This document shows, piece by piece, positions 8,415 through 15,573 of a stretch of DNA of 64,000 nucleotides (the first letter of the stretch is position 1; every line of letters starts with the position of its first letter). The stretch is from Fundidesulfovibrio terrae. Lineage in GTDB: Bacteria > Desulfobacterota > Desulfovibrionia > Desulfovibrionales > Desulfovibrionaceae. The stretch is taken from assembly GCF_022808915.1 (NCBI RefSeq), contig NZ_JAKZFS010000001.1, positions 372,001-436,000 of the forward strand, given 5' to 3'. The notes below the pieces were generated by a model, which saw only the letters and a program-made list of their open reading frames with translations, was not told the origin of the DNA and did no database searches. The translations under genes and the position numbers were made by a program.

Positions 8415-8533
8415 CGCTCCCTCCGCCGGGCCTTTTCCCCCCTTGACCGGGGGGGGGCGGTTGAACCCGCACCGCCGATGAGGCGCGCCGCAGCCGGGCC
8501 CGGCGAGCACTCCGGCCTAAGCCGGAGAACGCC

Positions 8534-9160
8534 ATGAATCCCTCCCGTTTCGACGAAGTCGCATCCTCCTGGGACGAAGACCCCCGCAAGGTCCGCGTGG
8601 CCGGGGCGGTGGCCGAGGCCATGCTGCGCCACCTTCCCCTCGCCCCCGGCCAGACGCTCCTGGACTACGGGGCCGGCACGGGGCTCGTGTCCCTTGCGCT
8701 CCTGCCTCGGGTTGGACGGGTCGTGGCGGCGGACACCTCCTTGGAAATGCTCTCCGTGCTGGCCGCCAAGGCGGCCAGGCTCGGAACGGACGCGGTCGAG
8801 ACCATCCGGTGGGAGCTTGGGGAGCCCTATCCCGGGAGCGCCCGTCCGGACGCGGCCGTCCTGTCCATGGTGCTGCACCATGTGGCGGACACGGCCCTGG
8901 CCGCACGCCTGCTTTTCGAGCTGCTGCCCTCCGGCGGCGTGCTGGGCGCGGCCGACCTGGACCTGGAGGACGGGAGCTTCCATGGCCAGGACATGCCCGT
9001 GGAGCACAACGGGTTCTCGCGCGAGGAGCTGGGTGCGGCATTCCGGGCAGCGGGGTTCCAGGACGTGCGCTTTCACGAAGTGACCAGCATGGAGAAGCCC
9101 GGCGCCGACGGCGTGGCGAGGTCCTACACGATCTTCCTGATGACCGCTTCCCGCCCCTGA
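8534..9160 (+). CDS. Class I SAM-dependent methyltransferase
   Basis: This 208-residue protein has the Rossmann SAM-binding motif LLDYGAGTGLVSLALL (residues about 43-58), an acidic residue at the end of strand 2 (VAADTS) and a motif IV-like region AVLSMVLHHVAD, as in small-molecule methyltransferases of the Methyltransf_11/25 group. It should be cytoplasmic. No substrate can be inferred. The ATG at 8534 follows CCGGAG. It is 119 bp downstream of the Fur-family gene on the same strand; the gap holds a G-run rather than a clear terminator, so cotranscription is possible. Confidence 0.85.
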   Translation: MNPSRFDEVASSWDEDPRKVRVAGAVAEAMLRHLPLAPGQTLLDYGAGTGLVSLALLPRVGRVVAADTSLEMLSVLAAKAARLGTDAVETIRWELGEPYPGSARPDAAVLSMVLHHVADTALAARLLFELLPSGGVLGAADLDLEDGSFHGQDMPVEHNGFSREELGAAFRAAGFQDVRFHEVTSMEKPGADGVARSYTIFLMTASRP

Positions 9161-9180
9161 GAGATCCTCCCGGACCCGAA

Positions 9181-9214
9181 CAAAAACAAAGCCCCCGCAC
9201 GGACACGGGGGCTT
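9181..9214 (-). terminator. Terminator of the sigma/anti-sigma operon
   Basis: A 9-bp stem (AAGCCCCCG with CGGGGGCTT around an 8-base loop, 9189-9214) is followed in the minus-strand direction by TTTGTTTTTG. It ends the minus-strand operon 9262-10657; the plus-strand methyltransferase may also use the stem, but has no T-tract. Confidence 0.8.
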
Positions 9215-9261
9215 CGGGGAACCGGACCTCGACGGACGAGGTCCGCAGGGGAGAGTTGCGG

Positions 9262-9726
9262 CTATTGAGGAGGCGGCGGAGGCGGCGAGCCGAACATGCC
9301 CGGCGGCGGAGGCGGCGGGCCTCCGAACAGCCCCGGGCCTCCCGGCGGCGGACCATGCGGGCCGCGTGCGCGCAACCGCTTGAGAAATTCGTCGTGCTTC
9401 TTCGCCTGGTCGGGCGTCAATTGCGTGCGGATCATGCCCTGGTATTTCTCGAGAACGGCCTCACCCGCGTCGAAGCAGGGCTTGCGGGCCTCGTCCATCT
9501 TGGTCACCATTTCCTCGACGAGGGGGCGTATCTTGGCCTGCTGTTCGCTCGAGAGCCCAAGCTCCCTGTTCATGTGGTCCATGATGAACCCGGCCGGTCC
9601 CATGCGCTCCATCTTGCCGAAGGCGCCGCCCCGGTAGGCGTGCCACGCCTCCAGGCCCAGGGCGCCGACGGCCGCTCCGGTGAGAAATATCGCCGCCACG
9701 ATGAGCAGTCCTTTGCTCCTGGTCAT
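9262..9726 (-). CDS. Membrane-anchored periplasmic Spy/CpxP-like protein with polyproline tail
   Basis: This 154-residue protein has one N-terminal hydrophobic helix (residues 5-26, an uncleaved anchor or signal), then a helical domain with the Spy/CpxP/metal-resistance pattern: LGLSSEQQAKIRPLVEEMV ... LTPDQAKKHDEFLKRLR. The last 36 residues are Gly/Pro-rich with two six-proline runs. Proteins of this superfamily are periplasmic chaperones or heavy-metal sensors (CpxP, CnrX). Third gene of an operon with an ECF-like sigma factor and a small membrane protein, an arrangement like cnrYXH, so it may sense envelope or metal stress and feed back on the anti-sigma. The Shine-Dalgarno TAGGAGG precedes the ATG at 9726. 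Metal binding is not shown. Confidence 0.75.
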   Translation of the reverse strand: MTRSKGLLIVAAIFLTGAAVGALGLEAWHAYRGGAFGKMERMGPAGFIMDHMNRELGLSSEQQAKIRPLVEEMVTKMDEARKPCFDAGEAVLEKYQGMIRTQLTPDQAKKHDEFLKRLRARGPHGPPPGGPGLFGGPPPPPPGMFGSPPPPPPQ

Positions 9727-9734
9727 GGGCCCTC

Positions 9735-10043
9735 CTAAAGCGCCAGCCAGCGGGTGACGGTGTCGCCGTTGACCAGGGCCGCCATCACCACGTCATTGCT
9801 CGCGGAAAGGCCCTTGAAGGCCAGAAACCCGAGAACGGCGGCCGTGGCCCAGCCCGAGACGAGAATGGGCTTGGCCAGCTCGCGCAGGATGTCCCACAGC
9901 GACAGTTCCCGCCTGGTTTCCATGATCCGGGCCATGACCCGGGCCTCGAAGCCCGGAGTCGCGCAGCCTTCCCCTCCGGGTTGGAACACCCCGGAGAAGA
10001 GCGCGTCCAGCCGCTCCAAATCCTTGTCCTTGTCGCAGTTCAT
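9735..10043 (-). CDS. Small single-span membrane protein, probable anti-sigma factor
   Basis: This 102-residue protein has a soluble N-terminal half (MNCDKDKDLERLDALFSGVFQP ... ARVMARI) and one hydrophobic helix near residues 61-77, then a short tail that should be extracytoplasmic. It overlaps the sigma-factor stop codon by an ATGA junction, so it is translationally coupled to it. Size, topology and coupling are those of ECF anti-sigma factors, but there is no recognisable zinc-binding HxxxCxxC motif; the Cys at residue 27 stands alone. The role is inferred from context. Confidence 0.65.
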   Translation of the reverse strand: MNCDKDKDLERLDALFSGVFQPGGEGCATPGFEARVMARIMETRRELSLWDILRELAKPILVSGWATAAVLGFLAFKGLSASNDVVMAALVNGDTVTRWLAL

Positions 10044-10657
10044 ATCCCTCCCCCTTGGCTAGACTCGTCTCGCATGACCTTGGCCATGAGCTTGCGGGCT
10101 CTGTGCAGGCGAACCTTGACCTTCTCCACGCTCCAGTCGAGCATGGCCGCGATCTCGGTGATCTCGTGCTCTCCCGCGTAGAAGAGCCCGAGCGCCACGC
10201 GGTCCTCGGGCTTGACGTGCCCCAGGAGCCAGCCCACCACGGAGCTGGCCTCGCGCCTGCGCACCAGGTCGTCGTGGCGCTGCATGCAGTCCTGGGCCAT
10301 GTAAGCGTCGAGCCATTCGCGCTCGCCGTCGCCGCCCATGTCCAGGGGCACCTCCCGCCGGCCCGACACGTCGCGCCAGTAGCGGATGGCCCGCCTGAGC
10401 GCCAGCGAGGAGAGCCAGGCCCTGAAGGACTCGGGCTCGCGCAACTGGTGCAGCTTTTCGAACGCCTTCACGAAGGAGTCCTGGGCCACCTCTGCCACCT
10501 CCGACACCGGCAGGTGGCGGCGCAGCAGCGTGAACAGGTAATCCTGGTGGCGCTTGACCAGCACGGAAAACGCTTCCGTCTTGCCGTCAAGCACCATCCG
10601 GATGGCCTGGGCGTCGCCCACCGCGGTTTTGTCCTCTACTCGCGTGCTTTCTCTCAT
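10040..10657 (-). CDS. ECF-type RNA polymerase sigma factor
   Basis: This 205-residue protein has region 2 (VLVKRHQDYLFTLLRRHLP, AEVAQDSFVKAFEKLHQLREPESFRAWL) and region 4 (LGLFYAGEHEITEIAAMLDWSVEKVKVRLHRARKLM) with little between them, as in group 4 sigma factors. It directs RNA polymerase to an unknown regulon, normally under its cotranscribed anti-sigma. The ATG at 10657 has GGAAAAGG upstream; an in-frame extension to 10813 is Gly/Arg/Pro-rich and not protein-like. First gene of a three-gene operon ending at the terminator at 9181-9214. Confidence 0.9.
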   Translation of the reverse strand: MRESTRVEDKTAVGDAQAIRMVLDGKTEAFSVLVKRHQDYLFTLLRRHLPVSEVAEVAQDSFVKAFEKLHQLREPESFRAWLSSLALRRAIRYWRDVSGRREVPLDMGGDGEREWLDAYMAQDCMQRHDDLVRRREASSVVGWLLGHVKPEDRVALGLFYAGEHEITEIAAMLDWSVEKVKVRLHRARKLMAKVMRDESSQGGGI

Positions 10658-10960
10658 GCCTTTTCCGCCGCCTCGGGGAACTCCCCTCCCCCGGACGGCC
10701 GCCATCGCGCCGCGTTCACCCGCCGCCTCCGGCGGGGCCGGAACCGAAACCCGGCTGATGCGTCGCAACACACCGTACTCCGGGCTCCTACCCCACATCG
10801 GCCGCCCCGCCAACGCCCGGTCCCGGTCCGGGGTGTGGAGCGCCTGGGATGGCGCGCCTGCGCGTATCGTCCGATCACCGGGTTTCCCCGGTCTTCACAG
10901 GTCTAGAGAGGGGGGCCGGACACGAGGTTACGACGGTGGACGAAAATGAAGGAGGGCTTT
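10658..10960. other. Intergenic region upstream of the sigma-factor gene
   Basis: About 300 bp separates the sigma-factor start from the feoB terminator. It must hold the sigma-operon promoter on the minus strand. I looked for an autoregulatory ECF promoter (GGAAC -35 and TC-type -10) on that strand and found nothing convincing. Open frames here have no ribosome binding sites and read as low-complexity Arg/Pro. Confidence 0.4.
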
Positions 10961-10995
10961 CCAAACGGAAACAGCCCGGCAGATGCCGGGCTGTC
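10961..10995 (-). terminator. Terminator of the feo operon
   Basis: The stem ACAGCCCGGC / GCCGGGCTGT (10971-10994, loop AGAT) lies 30 bp beyond the feoB stop, followed in the minus direction by TTTCCGTTT. Position and orientation fit an operon terminator. Confidence 0.8.
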
Positions 10996-11023
10996 TCGTG
11001 GGGTGGGGATGGGCGTATGGTTC

Positions 11024-13297
11024 CTAGTGGAACAGTATCGAACCGGCCTGGAAGACGCCGACGGCCAGCACGAAGGCCAGGACGGTGTTGAAGGTCATGG
11101 AGAACACGGACCACTTCCAGGAGCCGGTTTCCTTGCCGATGGCGACCACCGTGGGGAAGCAGGGCGAGTAGAGCAGGATGAACACCATGAGCGCCACGCC
11201 AGCCCACACGGTCATGCCCTCGGAGGAGAGCATCTGGGCCAGGGGCTCGGAGTTCTCCTTGTCCACCTTGCCCAGGGAGTAGGCCGTGCCCAAGGTGGAG
11301 ATGATCACCTCCTTGGCTGCGAACCCGCCCACCAGGGCGATGTTGGTGCGCCAGTCGAATCCGGCCCACTTGGACAGGGGCTCGAGCGACGTGCCGAGCC
11401 TGCCCGCCAGGGAGGATGCCAAGGTCTCAGCCGCCTGGGTTTTCTCCAGCGCCTCCAGCTTGGCCTTGAGGGTATCCAGGGCGCCGTCCTCGGCCGCGGC
11501 CACGGCCTTGTCGGCGGCGGGCTCCAGGGCCTCGATCCTGGCGGTGAGCTCGGCCTTCTGGGCGTCGAAGGCGGCCTCCTTCTCCTCGGGCAGGCCCGGG
11601 AAGGTCATGGCCGCCCAGACCACGATGGACACGGCCAGGATCATGGAGCCGGCCTTCTTCATGTACTGCCAGGTACGCTCCCAGGTGTGGATGGCCAGGC
11701 CCCGCCAGGTGGGCAGGCGGTAGGGCGGCAGCTCCATGACGAAGGGGGTGGACTCGCCGCGCACCACGGTGGAGCGCATGAGCCAGGAGACGCCCAGGGC
11801 CATGACCCAGCCCAGCAGGGTCATGGCGAACAGGGCCTGGGCCTGCTTCTCGGGGAAGAACACCGAGGTCAGCAGGATGAGCACAGGCAGCTTGGCCCCG
11901 CAGGTCATGAAGGGCGCGGTCAGGATGGTGGCGATGCGCTCCTTGGGGCTGCGCAGGGTGCGGCTGGCCATGACGCCGGGCACGGCGCACCCGCCCGCGA
12001 TGCCGCCGGAGATGATGAAGGGCATCACCGAGCAGCCGTGCAGGCCGAAGATGCGGAACACCCGGTCCAGCATGTAGGCGATGCGGGCCATGTAGCCCGA
12101 GTCCTCCAGGAAGGCGATGAGCAGAAAGATCAGCATGACCAGGGGCACGAAGCCCATGACCCCACCCACGCCGGCGATGATGCCGTCCACCAGGAGCGAA
12201 CGCAGGAGGCCGTCGGGCAGGGTGGCCTCCACGGCCTTGCCCGACCAGGTGAAGAGGTCCTGCAGCCACTCCATGGGGAATTTTCCCAGGGTGAAGGTGA
12301 CCTGGTACACCAGGTAGAGCACGCCCAGCATGATGACCGGGCCCAGGAGCTTGTGAGTGAGCACCTGGTCCACCTTGTCGGACACGGCGATGCGGTCGCC
12401 CAGGTGGTCGCGGGTGACCACGCCGTTTTTCAACAGGGAGGCGATGAACCCGTAGCGGTAGTCGGCCACCACGGCCTCGGGGTAGGTGCCAAGCGTGGCG
12501 CGCAGGTGGTCGGCCACGGACTGGGCCTTGGTCTCGAGCCAGGCGGACAGCTCGGGACCTGCGGCGCGGCCCTGTTCCTTGATCTGGTCGTCGCCCTCGA
12601 GGTATTTGAGCGCCACCCAGCGGGCCGGATAGCGGGTGGTGAGCAGCGACTTGGCCATGATGCGCGTGGTCATCTCGGCCAGGGCCGGGTCCAGGTCGGG
12701 GCCGTAGGAGATCTCCACGGGCTTCCAGCCGCCCTGGCGCTCGGCGGCAAGCTTGGCGGCGGCCCGGGCCAGGTCGTTCACGCCCATGCCCACGCGGGCC
12801 ACCAGCTCCACCACCGGGCAACCCAGCAGCTTGCCCAGGCGCTTGGTGTCCACCGCGAGGCCCATCTTGCGGGCCTCGTCCATCATGTTGAGCCCCAGCA
12901 CCACCGGACAGCCGAGCTCTAAGAGCTGCACCGCCAGGTAGAGGTTGCGTTCCAGGGCTCCGGCGTTGACCACGTCCACCACGGCCTGGGGGCGCTCGTC
13001 CACCAGGAAGTCGCGGGCCACCAGCTCCTCGGCGGAGTAGGCGGTGAGCGAATAGGTGCCGGGCAGGTCCACCATTTCAAGGATGGCGTCCTCGGTGCGC
13101 ACCTGGCCGGTCTTCTTCTCCACGGTGATGCCGGGATAGTTACCCACGTGGGTCCGCGCGCCGGTGAGGGCGTTGAACAGGGTGGACTTGCCGGAGTTGG
13201 GGTTCCCGGCCAGGGCCACCGTGAAGGAAGGCAGAACGTCCTTGGCGGCCTTGCCGCCTCTTACGTCGGCGGTCTTGCGCGTATCGAGCTGTGTCAC
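11024..13297 (-). CDS. feoB: Ferrous iron transporter FeoB
   Basis: This 757-residue inner-membrane Fe(II) transporter starts with a cytoplasmic G-protein domain: G1 GNPNSGKST (31-39), GNYPGITVE switch region, G3 DLPG (77-80) and G4 NMMD (137-140). The membrane part carries the paired Gate regions with Cys-containing motifs (GCSVMPFIISGGIAGGCAVPG and APFMTCGAKLPVL). The start codon is GTG at 13297, preceded by GGAGG and overlapping the feoA stop (GTGA), so the two are translationally coupled. An insertion of about 70 mostly Ala/Glu/Lys residues (EEKEAAFDAQKAELTARIEA ...) before the last membrane helices is predicted coiled-coil. Probably Fur-repressed. Confidence 0.97.
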   Translation of the reverse strand: MTQLDTRKTADVRGGKAAKDVLPSFTVALAGNPNSGKSTLFNALTGARTHVGNYPGITVEKKTGQVRTEDAILEMVDLPGTYSLTAYSAEELVARDFLVDERPQAVVDVVNAGALERNLYLAVQLLELGCPVVLGLNMMDEARKMGLAVDTKRLGKLLGCPVVELVARVGMGVNDLARAAAKLAAERQGGWKPVEISYGPDLDPALAEMTTRIMAKSLLTTRYPARWVALKYLEGDDQIKEQGRAAGPELSAWLETKAQSVADHLRATLGTYPEAVVADYRYGFIASLLKNGVVTRDHLGDRIAVSDKVDQVLTHKLLGPVIMLGVLYLVYQVTFTLGKFPMEWLQDLFTWSGKAVEATLPDGLLRSLLVDGIIAGVGGVMGFVPLVMLIFLLIAFLEDSGYMARIAYMLDRVFRIFGLHGCSVMPFIISGGIAGGCAVPGVMASRTLRSPKERIATILTAPFMTCGAKLPVLILLTSVFFPEKQAQALFAMTLLGWVMALGVSWLMRSTVVRGESTPFVMELPPYRLPTWRGLAIHTWERTWQYMKKAGSMILAVSIVVWAAMTFPGLPEEKEAAFDAQKAELTARIEALEPAADKAVAAAEDGALDTLKAKLEALEKTQAAETLASSLAGRLGTSLEPLSKWAGFDWRTNIALVGGFAAKEVIISTLGTAYSLGKVDKENSEPLAQMLSSEGMTVWAGVALMVFILLYSPCFPTVVAIGKETGSWKWSVFSMTFNTVLAFVLAVGVFQAGSILFH

Positions 13298-13542
13298 GAC
13301 AGGGCCTCCGGGGGGGATACCATGATGAAGTCGGCCTCGTTGTTGCGAAGCGACAGGGTGAATCCTTTCAGGCGCAGGGCCACGGGGTCCTTGAGAGGAG
13401 CCCTGCCCACCACTTCCACTTCCGCGCCGGGCACCAGGCCCATGTCCCGGATGCGCCTGCCAAGCTCTCCCTCGGCCATGATGCGCACGATTTGCGCCTT
13501 CTCGCCGACCTTGAGCAGGCGTAACGACAGAGCCTGATCCAT
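13294..13542 (-). CDS. feoA: FeoA-domain protein coupled to FeoB
   Basis: This 82-residue SH3-like FeoA protein contains LSLRLLKVGEKAQIVRI, GRRIRDMGLVPGAEVEVVGRAPLKDPVALRLKG and LSLRNNEADFI, the standard FeoA pattern. It is cytoplasmic and supports FeoB. I set the start at 13542 (MDQALSL) because CGGAGACAAC lies just upstream; the ATGs at 13566 and 13572 have none and fall inside a candidate Fur box. Its stop overlaps the feoB GTG. A short AT-rich island separates it from the Cys-rich gene. Confidence 0.93.
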   Translation of the reverse strand: MDQALSLRLLKVGEKAQIVRIMAEGELGRRIRDMGLVPGAEVEVVGRAPLKDPVALRLKGFTLSLRNNEADFIMVSPPEALS

Positions 13543-13551
13543 GTTGTCTCC

Positions 13552-13570
13552 GATGTTGATATTCATTATC
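13552..13570 (-). promoter_or_regulatory. Candidate Fur box upstream of feoA/feoB
   Basis: Read on the minus strand, GATAATGAATATCAACATC matches the 19-bp Fur consensus GATAATGATAATCATTATC at 15 of 19 positions by hand count. It begins 9 bases before the chosen feoA start and includes a GATAAT that could double as a -10 element. The surrounding 13560-13592 is strikingly AT-rich for this genome. No good -35 was seen, so an independent promoter here is uncertain. Confidence 0.6.
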
Positions 13571-13593
13571 ATTTAAATGGGTTTAAAAAAAGG

Positions 13594-13788
13594 TCAGGAT
13601 TTCCGGGAGCAGCCGCAGTCGCTCAGGGGCTTGATATCCTGCTGGGAACCGCCGCAGCACCCGCCCCCACCGCCGGACGAGCACCCGCCGGAGCAGCCGC
13701 ACGCCGAGCCTCCCTTGCGCAGGAAGCGGCGCACCGTGTAGGCGCCGGCCAGGACCACCAGGGAAATGACGAAGATTTTTTCGACCAT
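13594..13788 (-). CDS. FeoB-associated Cys-rich membrane protein
   Basis: This 64-residue protein has one N-terminal membrane helix (MVEKIFVISLVVLAGAYTV), a basic stop-transfer RRFLRK, then a short tail with eight cysteines in CGC, CSGGC, CC and CGC clusters among Gly/Ser. This is the architecture of the FeoB-associated Cys-rich membrane protein family (PF12669), found beside feoB in anaerobes. It may bind or shuttle iron at the membrane. GGAG precedes the ATG at 13788. It sits between the two feoA genes. Confidence 0.88.
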   Translation of the reverse strand: MVEKIFVISLVVLAGAYTVRRFLRKGGSACGCSGGCSSGGGGGCCGGSQQDIKPLSDCGCSRKS

Positions 13789-13886
13789 GAGGAACTCCTT
13801 CTCCCGGCCCGCCGGGAGGGCGGCCGCCGCGCCGCGCGCGTCCGGCCCGGGACGAGAGGTCCGTCCCGTGAAATGTGTGCGATGCC

Positions 13887-14105
13887 TCAGACCGGGGTGA
13901 CCATGACCCGTCCGGCCAGCCCCTCGCCCAGGCAGATCTCGCCTCCCCGGACGTTGATGCGGCAGCAGTCTCCCCCCTGGCTCACCTCGGCCTCGACTCC
14001 GGGGGTGAGCCCCAGGGCGCACAACCGGCACCGGCACCGGGGATCTTCGCACAGGGTGACTACCCGCACCTTGCTGCCGCGACGGCATGTATTCAGGGGA
14101 ACCAT
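13887..14105 (-). CDS. feoA: Second FeoA-domain protein, first gene of the feo operon
   Basis: This 72-residue FeoA-like protein reads GSKVRVVTLCEDPRCRCRLCALGLTPGVEAEVSQGGDCCRINVRGGEICLGEGLAGRV in overview, with LGLTPG and the terminal ILV-rich strand typical of FeoA. Unlike the other copy it carries six cysteines, including CRCRLC in the segment between strands 1 and 2, which could bind metal or a cluster. AAGGAG precedes the ATG at 14105. It is 35 bases downstream of a strong promoter and Fur box and likely leads the operon feoA2, Cys-rich gene, feoA1, feoB. Confidence 0.88.
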   Translation of the reverse strand: MVPLNTCRRGSKVRVVTLCEDPRCRCRLCALGLTPGVEAEVSQGGDCCRINVRGGEICLGEGLAGRVMVTPV

Positions 14106-14139
14106 GGTTCCGCTCCTTGATCTTCAGGCTGACGTGCCC

Positions 14140-14168
14140 TTGATAGTGCAATTGAGAATCAATGTCAA
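14140..14168 (-). promoter_or_regulatory. Sigma-70 promoter with overlapping Fur box for the feo operon
   Basis: On the minus strand a perfect -35 TTGACA (14163-14168) and a -10 TATCAA (14140-14145) are separated by exactly 17 bp. A 19-bp element, GCAATTGAGAATCAATGTC on the plus strand (14148-14166), covers the spacer and part of the -35; it matches the Fur consensus at 13 of 19 positions, with the core TGAGAATCA. Fur bound here would block RNA polymerase. The first gene starts at 14105. Confidence 0.75.
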
Positions 14169-14178
14169 CATGGTGGCG

Positions 14179-14214
14179 AAAAAAAGTGGCCGGGCACATG
14201 TCCGTGCCCGGCCA
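14179..14214 (-). terminator. Terminator of the response-regulator gene
   Basis: An 11-bp perfect stem (TGGCCGGGCAC / GTGCCCGGCCA, 14187-14214) is followed in the minus direction by CTTTTTTTCGC. It insulates the feo promoter at 14140-14168 from the gene ending at 14233. Confidence 0.88.
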
Positions 14215-14232
14215 GCGCCCGAGGGGAATGTC

Positions 14233-14634
14233 TTAATGAGGGAGGACGCCCAGTTCCTCGATGAGCCCCAGCAGGGAGGATTCCTTGGCCGGCTTGACCA
14301 GGTATCCCGCCGCGTTGCCCTTGAAGAAGGCATCGCAGACCTTCTTCTGGTCGTTGTGGGCGGTGATGACCAGGACCTTGGTTTCCCGGCCCGGCGGCAC
14401 GCCCGCGGAAGCCTCGATGTCCCGCATGGCCAGCAGCGCCTCCTGGCCGTTCATTTCCGGCATCTCGAGGTCGAGCAGTATCAGGGAATAGGGATCGCCT
14501 TCATCCATGGCCAGGCGGAAGGCGTCCACGGCCTCGCGTCCGTTGACCGCCACGTCGGCGGCGCAGACATCGCGCAGGTAGCGTTGCAGCAGCATCCGGT
14601 GGGAGATTTCGTCCTCGACTATCAATACGCGCAT
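14233..14634 (-). CDS. Single-domain response regulator (CheY-like)
   Basis: This 133-residue protein is a lone receiver: acidic pair VEDE near residue 8, phospho-acceptor Asp in LILLDLEMPEMNG, conserved Thr in VLVITA and Lys in GYLVKPAK. There is no output domain, so it acts through protein contacts as a phosphorelay intermediate or motor/kinase modulator. The ATG at 14634 follows AGGGGAC; an in-frame extension to 14682 is not protein-like. A perfect terminator follows. No kinase is adjacent, so the partner is unknown. Confidence 0.9.
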   Translation of the reverse strand: MRVLIVEDEISHRMLLQRYLRDVCAADVAVNGREAVDAFRLAMDEGDPYSLILLDLEMPEMNGQEALLAMRDIEASAGVPPGRETKVLVITAHNDQKKVCDAFFKGNAAGYLVKPAKESSLLGLIEELGVLPH

Positions 14635-14784
14635 GGCGTCCCCTGTGATGGTTGCCGTGGATGGAAACGGGTTCTGTCTCAAGATGCGACCCCGGTGCTT
14701 GGAAGCGGGTGATGGAATAGTGTCGATTGTATACGGATTTCGCGCCAGGCTGTCAAACGCCTGTGCCGAGCCGGACTGGCCGGG

Positions 14785-15573
14785 TCAGTCCGCGAGGAGG
14801 GCCTCGCCGTTTGCCAGGAGCAGTTCCAGGTCGGCGTCGGAAAGACCCAGGCGTTGCCGCAGGCGGGCGATCTCCCGGGCGGGGTCGAAAAGAGGGTAGT
14901 CGCTGCCGAAGAGCACGCGCTCGGCGGGATGGCGATCCAGGATGGAGGCGAGCAGGCCTCCGTCGATGAAGGGCAGGCTGGAGGATGTGTCCAGGTAGAT
15001 GTCCGACCCGGCCAGGTGCGTGAGGGCCTCGGCCCAGTGCAGGTAGCCGCCCAGGTGCGCGGCCACGATGGTCAGGCCCGGGAAGTCGCGGTGGATGGCG
15101 GCCAGCTTGGCCGGGCAGGAGGGGTTCTTCTCCGGGGGCAGGCGGTCGCCCACGTGGAACAGGGCCACGAAGCGCCCCCGGATGGCCTCCAGCACGGGGA
15201 AGAGGGCCGGGTCGTCCAGGCGGAATCCTTGGAAGTCCGCGTGGATTTTGATGCCCTTGATGCCCGCGCTCTCCAGGCGGTCCAGTTCGGCCTCGCAGTC
15301 CGGGTAGCCTGGGTGGATGGTGCCGAAGGGCACGATCCTGGGCTGGGTCCTGGCCAGCTCGATGGCCCAGTTGTTGGCCGGGATCACCTGGGCCGGGGCG
15401 GTGGCGGCGGCGAGCACGGCGGCCCGCTCGATTCCGGCTGCGTCCAGCCGGGCCAGGAGGTCGTCCATCTCGCCGGTGCCCACGGGCGAGATGCCGTAAT
15501 GGCCCTCGAGCTGCTCGAGGACCTTGCCGGCGATCTTGGGGTGGAAGGCGTGGGTGTGGAAATCGATGCTCAC
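14785..15573 (-). CDS. Amidohydrolase-family (PF04909) metal-dependent hydrolase
   Basis: This 262-residue TIM-barrel hydrolase has the metal-binding HxH at the N-terminus (IDFHTHAFHPK), further histidines in FGTIHPGY, KIHADFQG and AAHLGG, and the closing Asp in LFGSDYPLFDP. The family includes decarboxylases and carboxylate hydrolases; the substrate is not deducible. The start is GTG at 15573, overlapping the upstream thioesterase stop in a GTGA junction, so it is the third gene of a tightly coupled operon with apgM and the thioesterase. Confidence 0.85.
   Translation of the reverse strand: MSIDFHTHAFHPKIAGKVLEQLEGHYGISPVGTGEMDDLLARLDAAGIERAAVLAAATAPAQVIPANNWAIELARTQPRIVPFGTIHPGYPDCEAELDRLESAGIKGIKIHADFQGFRLDDPALFPVLEAIRGRFVALFHVGDRLPPEKNPSCPAKLAAIHRDFPGLTIVAAHLGGYLHWAEALTHLAGSDIYLDTSSSLPFIDGGLLASILDRHPAERVLFGSDYPLFDPAREIARLRQRLGLSDADLELLLANGEALLAD

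Noticed and set aside
8437-8459. A C6 and G9 run downstream of the Fur-family gene as a terminator
   Set aside because: The stem would be only G-C homopolymer with no T-tract; slippage-prone but not a convincing terminator.
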